A stretch of DNA of 64,000 nucleotides from Streptomyces sp. 71268 (GCF_029392895.1 NZ_CP114200.1:4805001-4869000), one strand, 5' to 3'. Positions 7,611-17,283 are shown, counted from the first letter of the stretch. Program-made: numbers and translations. Notes: a model not told the origin generated them from the sequence alone.

Positions 7611-7713
7611 GCTGTTCTCCTCCGGGGCAGATACGGATGGTGCACGGTGACGCGGATTGGCGTACCGGCAGGCGGCGACGGGGATGCGCGCGGCGCTGCA
7701 CGGGGGCGGTACG

Positions 7714-7729
7714 AAGCCGGGCCCGGCTT
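7714..7729 (-). promoter_or_regulatory. 16-bp palindrome in the leader before the sulfurtransferase gene
   Basis: AAGCCGGGCCCGGCTT is a perfect palindrome between the leader peptide stop (7801) and the sulfurtransferase start (7610). It could be part of an attenuation structure, or simply an unrelated GC-rich inverted repeat. Confidence 0.3.
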
Positions 7730-7800
7730 GCGGGGAGATGGGGCGAACCCGCGGGATGTGCGCGGTACGAGCCCGGCAAACCAGGGAAAAGCGGCCTCGG

Positions 7801-7881
7801 TCAGACAGGGCGACAGAGCATGGCGGCGACGCGGCACAGGTCTACTGCCCGCCGCTTCGTGAGATCCGCCTGTCGCTTCAT
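7801..7881 (-). CDS. Leader peptide with LCR motifs, likely cysteine attenuator
   Basis: A 26-residue ORF starting MKRQADLTKRRAVDLCR and ending AAMLCRPV. Short peptides with this layout (Arg-rich middle, VDLCRVA and a second LCR near the end) occur upstream of sulfur-metabolism genes in actinobacteria. Translation of their Cys codons is thought to sense cysteine or Cys-tRNA. The ATG lies 7 bases after a -10 hexamer, so translation should be leaderless. The sulfurtransferase/DUF1416 operon follows 190 bp downstream on the same strand. Confidence 0.75.
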   Translation of the reverse strand: MKRQADLTKRRAVDLCRVAAMLCRPV

Positions 7882-7888
7882 GCGTTCG

Positions 7889-7917
7889 ATCGTAAGGACG
7901 GGGGGCGGGCGTGTCAC
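7889..7917 (-). promoter_or_regulatory. Housekeeping-type promoter of the sulfurtransferase leader
   Basis: On the minus strand GTGACA (7917-7912) is followed after exactly 17 bp by TACGAT (7894-7889). The initiating ATG at 7881 comes 7 bp later, placing the expected transcription start at the start codon itself. Confidence 0.7.
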
Positions 7918-8174
7918 CGGCGTGTCGTATGGTGAGACGAATATGTCTGCGATGCGGGACGGATCGCGAGTGCGCACGGCCCGGGGCCCGGGGCGGGACA
8001 GGCTTCTCGCGGACGGTATCTGTACTGCGGAACCAGCCGTCTCAGTGCGTGGACGGGGCCTGAACGGCCGGTGCCGGGCCGCGCCCGAAGGCGGTCGGCC
8101 CGGCACCCGGTCGGCCCGGCGATCGGTCAGCCTGCCAGCGGGTCAGCCCGCCAGCGCCTCACCGCGCCGGCGCG

Positions 8175-9056
8175 TCAGCCCGTCAGTTCGACCGCGTGGC
8201 CCTCGGCCTCGATGTCCACGCCGTCGGGGGTGGTCTCGATCGCCTTGAGCCCCAGTCCGGCCGGCAGGCCGTCCACCTTGCGGTCGATGTCGGTCCGCTC
8301 GCGGACCTTGTCCTCCCAGCCCGGCACCGCGCCGGCGGGGATCTTGTCGGCGCGCAGCCGGATGGTGTCGCCGTTGACCACGCTCACCGTCCCGTACGCG
8401 CTGATCTTGAAGCCGAGCAGTCCGCCGCTGATCTTCACCCGGCTCTTGCCGGTGTCGTCCTTGCCGGCGTAGCCCACGGTGATGCCGGGGCCGGCGGCCT
8501 TGGAGAGGTCCGCGTAGCTGACGTGGGCCCGTCCGGTGGCGTGGTCGGCGACGGCGGAGGAGAAGTTGTTGGAGACCTTGACGTCGCGCATGGTGGCCGT
8601 CATCTCGGTGATGCGGATGGCCCGGCCGTTCTCCTCGCTGGTCAGCCCGTCGAAGGTGACCTCGATCTCGTCGAACTTCTTGCTGACCACCTGGGTGAGG
8701 AAGGGGAAGCCCTTGATCGACACCTCGGGCGTGCCGGTCAGGTTCTCCTTGCTCTTGATCTTCTTGGCCGCCTCGGACTCCACGACGTTGACCGCGATCC
8801 GGTCGGCGGCGACGAACAGCCCGCCCAGGATCACCAGGAGGATCAGCAGGACCCGCAGGCCGCGCCCGCGTCGGCGGCGGCGCGGCGGCGGGGCCGCGCG
8901 GTCGTCGTAGTCGTCGTAACCGCCGTGGCCGCCCGCGGGCTGCCCGGGCCCGTAGGCGTCGTACCCGCCGCCGCCATAGCCACCGGCCCCCTGGTGGTAC
9001 GGCGCGCCGCCCGGGCCGCCCCTGTTCGCTGCGTCCGTATGCGCCGCGTCCGACAT
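8175..9056 (-). CDS. DUF2993 (LmeA-like) lipid-binding protein, membrane-anchored
   Basis: A 293-residue protein. A Gly/Tyr-rich disordered N-terminus (1-58) and an RRRRRGRG basic patch precede one transmembrane helix (about 67-85). The extracytoplasmic part is DUF2993, with the characteristic SIKGFPFLTQVVSKKFDEIEVTF segment. The mycobacterial member LmeA binds phospholipid and acts in mannan maturation in the cell envelope. Nothing nearby points to the substrate here. A second DUF2993 gene lies at 29404-31050. Confidence 0.8.
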   Translation of the reverse strand: MSDAAHTDAANRGGPGGAPYHQGAGGYGGGGYDAYGPGQPAGGHGGYDDYDDRAAPPPRRRRRGRGLRVLLILLVILGGLFVAADRIAVNVVESEAAKKIKSKENLTGTPEVSIKGFPFLTQVVSKKFDEIEVTFDGLTSEENGRAIRITEMTATMRDVKVSNNFSSAVADHATGRAHVSYADLSKAAGPGITVGYAGKDDTGKSRVKISGGLLGFKISAYGTVSVVNGDTIRLRADKIPAGAVPGWEDKVRERTDIDRKVDGLPAGLGLKAIETTPDGVDIEAEGHAVELTG

Positions 9057-9273
9057 GCTTCGCCCCCCAGGGTCTCGGTCAGGTCTGTGCTTGAGGCTGT
9101 GAGCCTAGCCGTACGCGTCCGAAATCGGCCGAACGTTCGCTCGTATCCGAGGGCCGTCCTGTCGACGTTCGGCCGGTTTCCGCGCCCGACGCGTGGCTTT
9201 CGCCCGCCCGACGCTCCGGGTTCCCCGGCCCGCCGGCCCGTATGTCCGGCCGGCGGGTTCGGGGGTAAGGCGT

Positions 9274-11067
9274 TCAGCCGAGGGTCCGGCCGAGCAGGTA
9301 GACCGCCGGGGCCGCGGCCGTGAGCGGCAGCGCGACGCCGGCCGTGAGGTGCACGAACCGCGACGGGTAGTCGTAGCTGGCCACCCGCAGTCCGACCAGC
9401 GCGCACGCACCGGCGGCCAGCCCGATGGCCGCCCCGGACGTGCCGAAGTCGGTGGCGCGCGCGACGGCGAAGCCGGCGCCGCCGGACGCGGCCAGCGCCA
9501 GGAGCACGGAGACGGCGCCCGGCAACGGCAGCGCGCGGGCGAGCGCCGCGACGCCCACGCCGGCCGCGCCGATCACGACCGGGTCCGCGTCGGTGGCCAG
9601 GTACCCGGCCGCGACCACGGCGAGCGCCGCCGATGTGGCGGTGGCGGTCAGCCCGTACAGCCGCTCGTCGGGCGGGCTGAGGTTGCGCAACTGGAGCACG
9701 ATCACCAGCAGCAGCCAGCAGCCGAGGGTGCCGATGAGCACCGTGGGCGCCTGGTCCCGGTCGGTGGTCAGCAACCCGATGTCGGCCGCGACGCCGCCGA
9801 GGAAGGCCAGCGCGATGCCCTGCCGCGCGGGCCACATGCCGTTCAGCCGGAACCAGCCCGCCGCCGTCACCGCCTGCAACAACACCACGGCCACCGCGAG
9901 CGCCGGCTCCGCCACCGGCGCGGCCACCGCGAGCAACCCGGCGAGCACGGCGGTCAGCAGCGCCGGCTGGAGCCCCGGCCCGAGGATCTGCGGCCGGCCC
10001 TCGGCCCGCGCCTTCTCCGCCGCGGTCATCGGCGCGGCGGCGGGCGCATCGATGGCCGGGGTTTGAGTCGGGTCGGCGGGTGCGCCGGCCGGTGCTTCGG
10101 CTGGCGTGTCGCCACCCTGCCCGCCCGGCGCGGGGGCCGCGTGCTGCGGGGCGCCCTCGTACGAGGCGTACGCGGCGGGGTCCTGGTAGCTCTGCTGCCC
10201 CTGGTGCCCCTGCTGTCCCTGGTGCCCTTGGTGGTCCGGGTAGCCCTGGTCGTACGGCTGCTGGCCCTGGCCGTACGGCTGCTGGCCCTGGCCGTACGGG
10301 TCGGCGCCGTACCCGTGCGCCGGGGCGCCCGCCCCGGGCGCGTAGGGCGCGTGCTGCGACGGGTGGGCCGGGTGGATCGGGGCCGGTTCGCCGTAGCCCG
10401 GGTGGGGCTGCTGCCACGGCTGGCCGGCCGATGCCTGCGCTGGACCGCCCAACTCCTGTTGCCCCGGCGCGGGTTGGTGGCCGTTGGACGCGGCGGGGTC
10501 CGGGTAGCCGGCGCCGGCCGGGTAGCCGCCGGGGGTGGGCTGGTGGTGCGTGGGGTGCGGCTGCTGCGGCGGGTAGGCGGTGGCCTCGTCGTCGTAGCTG
10601 GGCCAGACCGGCTCGTTCGGGTAGGCCGCGTAGCCGCCGTGGCCGGAGTCGCCCGCGCCCTGCGGGGCGCCGGCGCCGTAGCCGGTCTGGGCCTGCGGCC
10701 CGTGACCGTAGCCGGGCTGCGTCCCGTAGCCGGCCTGCTGCCCGTGGCCGTGGTCGTGGCCGTGGCCGTGGCCGTGGTCGTGGCTGTGCCCGGGCTGCGC
10801 CGGGTGGTCGCCCTGCGCCCCGTAGCCGGCCCGCGCGTCGTGTCCGCCGTAGCCCGGCTGCCCCGGGTAGCCGGAGCGCGCCCCATAGTCGGGCTGCTGG
10901 GCGTACGGGTCGGGGGTTGTCGGGTGCCGCTGGTCCGCGTGGTCGGCGGGCGCGGGGTCGTAGGGCGGGTACGGCTGCTGGGGGGCGTGCGGCTGGTAGC
11001 CCTCGTACGGCGGCGGGTAGCCGGCGCCCTCGTACGGCTGCTGGGGATCGTGTGGCTGGTCGCTCAT
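9274..11067 (-). CDS. Large integral membrane protein with Gln/Pro/Tyr/Gly-rich N-terminus
   Basis: A 597-residue protein. About 350 N-terminal residues are low-complexity, with repeated QQPY, GYP and GQQPYGQGQQ units and a His-rich HGHGHDHGHG patch. The C-terminal 250 residues form about 8 transmembrane helices, beginning near PQILGPGLQPALLTAVLAG. No enzymatic motif was recognised. The gene starts 10 bp after the MoaD-like gene and is probably cotranscribed with it. The His-rich patch could bind metal ions, which is speculation. Confidence 0.7.
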   Translation of the reverse strand: MSDQPHDPQQPYEGAGYPPPYEGYQPHAPQQPYPPYDPAPADHADQRHPTTPDPYAQQPDYGARSGYPGQPGYGGHDARAGYGAQGDHPAQPGHSHDHGHGHGHDHGHGQQAGYGTQPGYGHGPQAQTGYGAGAPQGAGDSGHGGYAAYPNEPVWPSYDDEATAYPPQQPHPTHHQPTPGGYPAGAGYPDPAASNGHQPAPGQQELGGPAQASAGQPWQQPHPGYGEPAPIHPAHPSQHAPYAPGAGAPAHGYGADPYGQGQQPYGQGQQPYDQGYPDHQGHQGQQGHQGQQSYQDPAAYASYEGAPQHAAPAPGGQGGDTPAEAPAGAPADPTQTPAIDAPAAAPMTAAEKARAEGRPQILGPGLQPALLTAVLAGLLAVAAPVAEPALAVAVVLLQAVTAAGWFRLNGMWPARQGIALAFLGGVAADIGLLTTDRDQAPTVLIGTLGCWLLLVIVLQLRNLSPPDERLYGLTATATSAALAVVAAGYLATDADPVVIGAAGVGVAALARALPLPGAVSVLLALAASGGAGFAVARATDFGTSGAAIGLAAGACALVGLRVASYDYPSRFVHLTAGVALPLTAAAPAVYLLGRTLG

Positions 11068-11077
11068 GGGCTGGGGC

Positions 11078-11362
11078 TCACCCTCCCGCGAACGGGGGGA
11101 GCACCTCGACCGTGCCGCCGTCCGCCAGTTGGACCGCGTGGTGGTCGCGGGTGCCGACGGGGTCGCCGTCGATCAGGAACGAGCAGCGCAGCAGCACCCG
11201 GGCGAACTCCGGCTCCGCGCGGTGCCGGTCGCGGGCCGCGGCGAGCGCGTCGGCCAGCGTGTGCGCGGCGTACGGCTCCTCCGCGGTGCCGGCCGCCGCC
11301 TTGGCCGCCGCCCAGTACCGGATGGTCCCGGTCGGCGGGGCCACCGTGTCCGTTGCCGCCAT
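11078..11362 (-). CDS. MoaD/ThiS-family ubiquitin-like sulfur carrier
   Basis: A 94-residue beta-grasp protein started at an ATG with a GAGGAG ribosome site. It has GTIRYWAAAKAAAG at the start, LLRCSFLIDG in the middle and a C-terminal FAGG. The terminal Gly-Gly is the residue pair that becomes thiocarboxylated in MoaD and ThiS. It may serve molybdopterin synthesis or another sulfur-transfer pathway; no moaE or thiG lies nearby. Confidence 0.8.
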   Translation of the reverse strand: MAATDTVAPPTGTIRYWAAAKAAAGTAEEPYAAHTLADALAAARDRHRAEPEFARVLLRCSFLIDGDPVGTRDHHAVQLADGGTVEVLPPFAGG

Positions 11363-11645
11363 GGGACTCCTCTTCTCGTCCGTGTCCTTCGCGGCGTGCT
11401 CGTCGTCGCCGCTCGCCCGCCCCCGCGCGGGCCGGGCCCGCCAGCGCGCCGGGCGCGTGCCGCCCTCCATCATGACGCCTCGCGCCCGGCCCCCCTCGCC
11501 GCCGCCCGCCCACAGCCCGGCCGCCCGGGGCCCCCGCCGCCTGCCCTGCCCCCTCCCGCACGACGCGGCCCGCCTGCCCCCTCCCACCTCGCCCCGGGCC
11601 GAAACTCCGGAGCGGGCCGGCTGGCCCTCCCATAGGGTGCGCGAT

Positions 11646-13388
11646 GTGTTGGTCCGACTATTGCGGGCGTATCTGCGGCCCCATACGCGTTCGATCGCCG
11701 CGATCGTGGCGCTCCAGTTCATCCAGACCCTGGCCACCCTCTACTTGCCGACCCTGAACGCCGACATCATTGACAACGGTGTCGTGAAGGGGGACACGGA
11801 CCACATCCTGCGCGTGGGCGGCGTCATGCTCGCCGTGACCCTCCTCCAGATGGTCTGCGCGATCGGCGCCGTCTACTTCAGCGCCCGCACCGCCATGGCG
11901 CTCGGCCGCGACGTACGCGCCGCCGTCTTCGACCGCGTGCAGTCCTTCTCCGCCCGCGAGCTGGGGCACTTCGGCGCGCCCTCGCTCATCACCCGGACCA
12001 CCAACGACGTGCAGCAGGTGCAGACGCTGTGCCTGATGACGTTCACGCTGATGGTGACCGTGCCCATCATGTGCGTCGGCGGCGTCGTGATGGCGCTCAA
12101 CCAGGACGTGCCGCTCTCCGCGCTGCTGCTGGTCATCGTGCCCGTCCTGGGTGTGATCGTCACGCTGATCGTGCGCCGGCTGCGGCTCGTCTTCCGGGGC
12201 GTGCAGAAGAGCGTGGACCGGGTGAACCGGGTGCTGCGCGAGCAGATCGCCGGCGTCCGCGTCATCCGCGCCTTCGTGCGCGACACCTACGAGCGCGAGC
12301 GGTTCGCCGGCGCCAACACCGAGCTGATGGACGTCTCGCTGCGCGCCGGCCGGCTGATGTCGCTGCTGTTCCCGCTGGTGCTGCTGGTCGTCAACGTCTC
12401 CAGCGTCGCCGTGGTCTGGTTCGGCGGCCAGCGCATCGACGACGGCGGCATGCAGATCGGCGCCCTGACGGCCTTCCTCTCCTACCTGATGCAGATCCTG
12501 ACCGCCGTGATGATGGGCACCTTCATGCTCATGATGATCCCGCGGGCCGAAGTGTGCGCCGAGCGCATTCAGGAGGTGCTGGGCACCGAGAGCAGCGTCG
12601 TGCCCCCGGCGCACCCGGTCGACCCCGTCACCCCGCTCGACCAGCGCGGCGAGCTGGAGCTGCGCGGCGTCGAGTTCCGCTACCCCGGTGCTGAGGAACC
12701 CGTACTGCGGGACATCTCGCTCACCGCCAGACCCGGCCGCACCACCGCCCTCATCGGCAGCACCGGCAGCGGCAAGTCCACGCTGATCGGCCTGGTGCCA
12801 CGGCTGTTCGACGCGACCGGCGGCAGCGTGCTCATCGACGGCCAGGACGTGCGCGACCTCGACCCGGAGCAGGCCGGCTCCCGGGTCGGGCTCGTACCGC
12901 AGAAGCCGTACCTGTTCAGCGGGACCGTCGCCTCCAACCTGCGGTACGGCAACCCGGACGCCACCGACGAGCAGTTGTGGCACGCCCTGGAGGTTGCGCA
13001 GGCCCGCGACTTCGTCGCCGCGCTCGACGGAGGCCTGGACGCGCCCATCGCGCAGGGCGGCGGCAACGTCTCCGGTGGGCAGCGGCAGCGGCTGGCCATC
13101 GCGCGGGCGCTGGTGCGGGCGCCGCGCATCTACCTCTTCGACGACTCGTTCTCCGCGCTCGACTACGCCACCGACGCCCGGCTGCGCGCCGCGCTCGCCC
13201 GCGAGGTCGCCGACGCGACGGTGATCATCGTCGCGCAGCGGGTGGCCACCATCCGGGACGCCGACCAGATCGTCGTCCTGGACGAGGGCCGGATCGTCGG
13301 CACCGGAACCCACACCGAGCTGATGGCCTCGAACGAGACCTACCGGGAGATCGTGCTCTCCCAGCTCACCGAGCAGGAGGCGGCATGA
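11646..13388 (+). CDS. Heterodimeric ABC exporter subunit with degenerate ATPase site
   Basis: A 580-residue type IV ABC exporter half (six-helix transmembrane domain then ATPase). Walker [10 protein letters not shown] is at 371-379 and the signature [10 protein letters not shown] at 474-483. The Walker B ends Asp499-Asp500 where a catalytic Glu is usual, and the H-loop has Gln531 instead of His. Its own catalytic residues are therefore degenerate, while its signature is intact. That is the pattern of the non-catalytic half of TM287/288-type exporters. GTG at 11646 is the chosen start; TAGGGT ends 7 bp before it. The stop overlaps the next gene as ATGA. Confidence 0.85.
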   Translation: MLVRLLRAYLRPHTRSIAAIVALQFIQTLATLYLPTLNADIIDNGVVKGDTDHILRVGGVMLAVTLLQMVCAIGAVYFSARTAMALGRDVRAAVFDRVQSFSARELGHFGAPSLITRTTNDVQQVQTLCLMTFTLMVTVPIMCVGGVVMALNQDVPLSALLLVIVPVLGVIVTLIVRRLRLVFRGVQKSVDRVNRVLREQIAGVRVIRAFVRDTYERERFAGANTELMDVSLRAGRLMSLLFPLVLLVVNVSSVAVVWFGGQRIDDGGMQIGALTAFLSYLMQILTAVMMGTFMLMMIPRAEVCAERIQEVLGTESSVVPPAHPVDPVTPLDQRGELELRGVEFRYPGAEEPVLRDISLTARPGRTTALIGSTGSGKSTLIGLVPRLFDATGGSVLIDGQDVRDLDPEQAGSRVGLVPQKPYLFSGTVASNLRYGNPDATDEQLWHALEVAQARDFVAALDGGLDAPIAQGGGNVSGGQRQRLAIARALVRAPRIYLFDDSFSALDYATDARLRAALAREVADATVIIVAQRVATIRDADQIVVLDEGRIVGTGTHTELMASNETYREIVLSQLTEQEAA

Positions 13389-15688
13389 GCCCCACCGAGT
13401 CCGACCCGGAGCCGACCCGGCCGCCGACCGCCCCCGCCCTCTCGAAGGACACCAAGGACACCAAGGACACCGGCGACCAGGCAGCTCCCAAGGCCAAGGC
13501 CGCGCCGCGTGGGCCGGGACCCGGCGTCGGGGTCGCGCGGTTCATGGGCGGCCAGCCCACCGAGCGCACCATGGACTTCACCGGCTCCAGCCGCCGACTG
13601 CTCGCCATGCTGCGGCCCGAGAAGCCGAGCATCGTCGCGGTCGTGTCGCTGGCCGTGGTGAGCATCGCGATGTACGTCATCGGCCCCAAGCTCCTCGGCC
13701 ACGCCACCGACCTGATCTTCGCCGGCGTCGTCGGCCGGCAGCTCCAGGAGGGGCAGACCAAGGCGGAGGCCGTTCAGCGGTTGCGCGAGGGCGGTGACGG
13801 CACGGTGGCCGACGTGGTCGCCGCGATGGACGTGGTCCCGGGCCAGGGCATCGACTTCGACGCGGTCGGGGTGACGTTGCTGTGGGTGCTGGCGATCTAC
13901 GTGCTGGCCGGCGTCTGTGCCTTCGCGCAGGCCAGGATCGCCACGTACGTCGTGCAGCGCACGGTCTTCCGGCTGCGTACCGAGGTCGAGGAGAAGCTGG
14001 CCCGGCTGCCGCTGAGCTACTTCGACCGGCAGCCGCGCGGCGAGGTGCTCAGCCGCGCCACCAACGACATCGACAACGTCGGGCAGACCCTCCAGCAGAC
14101 GTCCAGCCAGATCATCGCCTCGCTGCTGACCATCGTGGGCGTGCTGGCGATGATGTTCTGGATATCCCCGCTGCTCGCGCTCGTGGCCCTGGTCACGGTG
14201 CCGGTCTCGGTGGTCGTCGCGACCCGGATCGGCAAGCGCGCGCAGCCGGAGTTCGTCGCGCAGTGGAAGACCACCGGCACCCTCAACGCGCACGTGGAGG
14301 AGATGTACACCGGGCACGACCTGGTCAAGGTCTTCGGCCGGCAGCGGGAGTCGGCGGAGGTCTTCCGCGAGCAGAACGAGAGGCTGTACGCGTCCAGCTT
14401 CCGGGCCCAGTTCATCTCGGGGATCATCCAGCCCGCGATGATGTTCATCGGCAACCTGAACTACGTGCTCGTCGCCGTCGTCGGCGGGCTCCGGGTGGCC
14501 AGCGGCTCGTTGTCGATCGGTGACGTGCAGGCGTTCGTGCAGTACTCGCGGCAGTTCAGCCAGCCGCTCACGCAGGTGGCGAGCATGGCCAACCTGGTGC
14601 AGTCGGGCGTCGCCTCCGCCGAGCGGGTCTTCGAACTCCTCGACGCGGACGAGGAGCGCCCCGACGCCACCCCCGTACGACCGGAGTCCGGCACTCCCGT
14701 ACGACCGGAGGCCGAGCGGGCCGAGCCCGTACGCCCGGGAGCCGAGCCCGTACGACGGGAGGCGGGGGACCCCGTACGACCCGGGTCCGTACACCCGGAA
14801 GCCGAACGGGCCGAGCCCGTACGACCGGAGGCGGGGCAGCCCGTACGACCCGAGGCCGAGCGGGCGGGGCACCCCCGGCGCGCGGCCCGCACGGTGCGCG
14901 GCGAGGTCGCCTTCGAGCGGGTCAGCTTCCGCTACGCGAGCGACACCCCGCTGATCGAGGACCTGTCGCTGACGGTGCGGCCCGGCCAGACGGTCGCCAT
15001 CGTCGGCCCGACCGGCGCCGGCAAGACCACGCTGGTCAACCTGCTGATGCGGTTCTACGAGGTCAGCGGCGGGCGGATCACCCTGGACGGCGTCGACATC
15101 GCCACCCTGCCGCGCGAGGAGCTGCGCTCGCACATCGGCATGGTGCTCCAGGACACCTGGCTGTTCGGCGGCACCATCGCGGAGAACATCGCCTACGGGG
15201 CGCCCGAGGGCCTGCCCATGGAGAAGATCGTGGCGGCGGCCAGGGCCACCCATGTGGACCGCTTCGTGCGCACCCTGCCGGACGGCTACGACACGGTCAT
15301 CGACGAGGAGGGCGGGGGCGTCAGCGTCGGCGAGAAGCAGCTCATCACCATCGCCCGCGCGTTCCTGGCCGAGCCGGCGATCCTGGTCCTGGACGAGGCG
15401 ACCAGCTCCGTCGACACCCGGACCGAGGTGCTGATCCAGCAGGCGATGGCCTCGCTGCGCACCGGCCGCACCAGCTTCGTCATCGCGCACCGCCTCTCCA
15501 CCATCCGGGACGCGGACCTGATCCTGGTGATGGAGGCGGGCGCGATCGTGGAGCAGGGCACGCACGCGTCACTGCTGGCGGCGCGGGGCGCGTACGCCCG
15601 GCTGTACGCGGCCCAGTTCGCCGGCGAGGAGGCCGTCGAGACCACGGATGTCGCCTCCGGCGCGCCGCAGCCGGCCATCGGCGGCTGA
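13385..15688 (+). CDS. Heterodimeric ABC exporter subunit with catalytic ATPase site
   Basis: A 767-residue ABC exporter half. After a Lys/Thr-rich tail come the six-helix domain and an ATPase with Walker [10 protein letters not shown] (541-549), a non-canonical signature VSVGE (646-650), catalytic Glu671 and H-loop His702. It supplies the canonical catalytic residues while its partner upstream supplies the canonical signature. Between the two domains (about 431-500) is an insert of repeated PVRPEA/PVRPGA units that most homologues lack. Genes overlap by 4 bp. A drug, lipid or peptide substrate is possible; nothing in the sequence identifies it. Confidence 0.85.
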   Translation: MSPTESDPEPTRPPTAPALSKDTKDTKDTGDQAAPKAKAAPRGPGPGVGVARFMGGQPTERTMDFTGSSRRLLAMLRPEKPSIVAVVSLAVVSIAMYVIGPKLLGHATDLIFAGVVGRQLQEGQTKAEAVQRLREGGDGTVADVVAAMDVVPGQGIDFDAVGVTLLWVLAIYVLAGVCAFAQARIATYVVQRTVFRLRTEVEEKLARLPLSYFDRQPRGEVLSRATNDIDNVGQTLQQTSSQIIASLLTIVGVLAMMFWISPLLALVALVTVPVSVVVATRIGKRAQPEFVAQWKTTGTLNAHVEEMYTGHDLVKVFGRQRESAEVFREQNERLYASSFRAQFISGIIQPAMMFIGNLNYVLVAVVGGLRVASGSLSIGDVQAFVQYSRQFSQPLTQVASMANLVQSGVASAERVFELLDADEERPDATPVRPESGTPVRPEAERAEPVRPGAEPVRREAGDPVRPGSVHPEAERAEPVRPEAGQPVRPEAERAGHPRRAARTVRGEVAFERVSFRYASDTPLIEDLSLTVRPGQTVAIVGPTGAGKTTLVNLLMRFYEVSGGRITLDGVDIATLPREELRSHIGMVLQDTWLFGGTIAENIAYGAPEGLPMEKIVAAARATHVDRFVRTLPDGYDTVIDEEGGGVSVGEKQLITIARAFLAEPAILVLDEATSSVDTRTEVLIQQAMASLRTGRTSFVIAHRLSTIRDADLILVMEAGAIVEQGTHASLLAARGAYARLYAAQFAGEEAVETTDVASGAPQPAIGG
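14676..14870 (+). repeat. In-gene repeat encoding PVRPEA units
   Basis: About nine imperfect copies of a CCCGTACGACCGGA-like motif lie inside the second exporter gene. They keep the reading frame and encode a Pro/Arg/Glu linker between membrane and ATPase domains. Such repeats are prone to slippage, so the copy number may vary between strains. Confidence 0.75.
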
Positions 15689-15691
15689 CCC

Positions 15692-15729
15692 GACCGGGCC
15701 GGCCGGGCACACCGCCCGGCCGGCCGGTC
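15692..15729 (+). terminator. Rho-independent-type hairpin after exporter genes
   Basis: GACCGGGCCGGCCGGGC pairs with GCCCGGCCGGCCGGTC (one bulged G) around a 5-base loop, starting a few bases after the exporter stop codon. It has no long U-run, as is common for Streptomyces terminators. Confidence 0.6.
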
Positions 15730-15749
15730 CTGTCGGCACGCCGGGACCC

Positions 15750-15780
15750 TTGCCTTGACGCCGGCGTCAACATCTAGCGT
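15750..15780 (+). promoter_or_regulatory. MerR-type promoter with operator in a 19-bp spacer
   Basis: TTGCCT (15750-15755) and TAGCGT (15775-15780) are separated by 19 bp. The 16-bp perfect palindrome TTGACGCCGGCGTCAA (15755-15770) sits between them. This is the classic layout for MerR-family control. The ATG at 15788 follows the -10 by 7 bp, so the regulator is probably autoregulated and leaderless. Confidence 0.65.
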
Positions 15781-15787
15781 CAGGGCC

Positions 15788-16180
15788 ATGCGCATCGGCG
15801 AACTCGCGGAGCGGGCCGGCGTGAGCACCCGGACGCTGCGCTACTACGAGACCCGCGGGCTGCTGCCCGCCCGGCGCGGCGGCAACGGCCACCGCGTGTA
15901 CGGCGACGACGACCTGCGGCTGGTGGAGCAGATCCGCACGCTCCAGGACTTCGGCTTCGGCCTGGAGGAGACCAGGCCCTTCGTGGAGTGCCTGCGCGCC
16001 GGGCACCCGGCCGGCGACGCGTGTCCCGCCTCGCTCGCCGTCTACCGGCGCAAGCTCGCCGAACTCGACCAGATCGTGGCCCAGTTGCGGTCGGTGCGCG
16101 AGCAGGTCGCCGCGCAGTTGTCACAGGCCGAGGCCCTGCTGCCGGACGGCCCCGAGCCACGCTGCGAACTCATGGGCTGA
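15788..16180 (+). CDS. MerR-family transcriptional regulator
   Basis: A 130-residue MerR regulator. The N-terminal winged helix reads MRIGELAERAGVSTRTLRYYETRGLL and is followed by a long dimerisation helix. Cys residues in ECLRAG and GDACPAS, and Cys near the C-terminus, could bind metal or sense redox state. The next gene encodes a thioredoxin 80 bp downstream on the same strand. The pairing suggests a thiol- or oxidant-responsive regulator of thioredoxin, but the inducer is not identifiable. Confidence 0.85.
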   Translation: MRIGELAERAGVSTRTLRYYETRGLLPARRGGNGHRVYGDDDLRLVEQIRTLQDFGFGLEETRPFVECLRAGHPAGDACPASLAVYRRKLAELDQIVAQLRSVREQVAAQLSQAEALLPDGPEPRCELMG

Positions 16181-16260
16181 CGGGCTGACGGACTGGCGGA
16201 CTGACGAGACCAGGGAACGCGGCAACGCGGGGACGCGAAAACGACGCGAGGGAGAAGACG

Positions 16261-16629
16261 ATGATCAAGGCCGAGGGTGTGGACGAGGTGACGGACGCGA
16301 CGTTCGCGGACGAGGTGCTGGCGGCGACGCTGCCGGTGCTGGTGGAGTTCACCGCCGACTGGTGCCCGCCGTGCCGGCAGATCGCGCCGGTGCTGAGCGC
16401 GGTCGCGGCCGAGGAGGCCGGCCGGATCAGGGTGGTCCAGCTCGACGTGGACACCAGCCCGGCGACCACCGCCGCCTACGGCGTGCTGGCGATGCCCACG
16501 CTGATGCTCTTCCGGGACGGCGAGCCCCTGACGTCGATGGTGGGAGCCCGCCCCAAGCGACGGCTGCTCCAGGAACTGGCCGAGGCGCTGCGAGACGGTA
16601 GCCCCACCGGGCCCCGAGCCGGCGCCTAG
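16261..16629 (+). CDS. Thioredoxin with WCPPC active site
   Basis: A 122-residue thioredoxin fold protein. The active site is Trp34-Cys35-Pro-Pro-Cys38 instead of the usual WCGPC. The cis-Pro is in AMPTLMLF and the buried Asp region is VEFTADW. The WCPPC variant occurs in some actinobacterial thioredoxin-like proteins and usually alters redox potential. It follows the merR gene and is probably controlled with it. Confidence 0.85.
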   Translation: MIKAEGVDEVTDATFADEVLAATLPVLVEFTADWCPPCRQIAPVLSAVAAEEAGRIRVVQLDVDTSPATTAAYGVLAMPTLMLFRDGEPLTSMVGARPKRRLLQELAEALRDGSPTGPRAGA

Positions 16630-17199
16630 CGCACCCGTACGGGCGATGGCAAGATCCGCGCCCCAGAAAAGTGCCCGTGCGCAACGACGCGCCCCTCGTG
16701 CCTCAGCCCGCCGGGGCGGCTGGTTTTCTCTCCCGGTCCGTACGCCCCGTACGGCCCATACCGCGCTGCGTAGCCGGGCCGGGCGGTACCCCGCCCCCGT
16801 ATCGGTCGACCGGGGCCCGCCCTGCTCGCGGGCGCCGGGGGCCGCGGCGACCCGGCGTACGCGACGGGCCCGCTGGCGAGGTGAGCCCAGGGCCGGGCCG
16901 GACGGAGCATCTTGCCCGTAAATCGCGGAAAATGTCCCCCGTACGGCCCGCCGCCGGGCGCTTGTGGGGGCCGCCGCGTGACCGAGGGAACAACGGAAGG
17001 TGCACATTCGGCCGCGGGCCGGGCCGGCGATTGGGCTATCCTGCTGGACAGAGGACCTGGGCAAAGCAGCCCCCAGGTCCTTTTGTGCTTTCAGCCACGC
17101 ACCCCCCGGCTGATCGCCACGGTACGAAGCAAGGCCGCGAAATCCCCCAGGCCGCTCCTGGGTGGTGCCCCACGCAGGGACCGAGGAGGAACCGACGTC
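16630..17199. other. Intergenic region before glnR
   Basis: No gene is supported in these 570 bp. The first half is GC-rich low complexity. A TATCCT hexamer (17037-17042) is followed closely by a strong terminator-like stem, leaving room only for a very short transcript. The glnR promoter should lie within or just after this stretch, but no convincing -35/-10 pair or GlnR box was found. Confidence 0.5.
17053..17084 (+). terminator. Rho-independent terminator
   Basis: GGACCTGGG pairs with CCCAGGTCC around an 11-base loop and is followed directly by TTTTGT, the best U-run terminator in this part. It may end the merR-trx transcript or a short RNA started at the TATCCT element just upstream. Confidence 0.8.
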
Positions 17200-17283
17200 A
17201 TGGGCAAGGCAAGCGAGCACAACGGCACGGGCAGGGCGTGCAGGGTGACGACCGGCGGCAGCGGGGCAGGTGGTCGCGGATGA
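17200..17283 (+). CDS. 27-residue upstream ORF coupled to glnR
   Basis: An ATG with a strong GAGGAGG ribosome site opens a 27-codon frame ([16 protein letters not shown]...) whose TGA overlaps the glnR ATG as ATGA. glnR itself has a weaker ribosome site, so its translation probably depends on this frame. The peptide is Gly-rich with no Gln codon, so it is not an obvious amino-acid attenuator. Confidence 0.5.
   Translation: MGKASEHNGTGRACRVTTGGSGAGGRG

Noticed and set aside
10080..11645. Long open frame continuing upstream of the first ABC exporter gene
   Set aside because: It lies opposite the Gln/Pro-rich membrane protein gene and is kept open only by high GC. The exporter homology begins at about 11646.
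17037..17087. Small RNA between thioredoxin and glnR genes
   Set aside because: The -10-like TATCCT has no -35 partner, and the transcript would be little more than the terminator stem itself.
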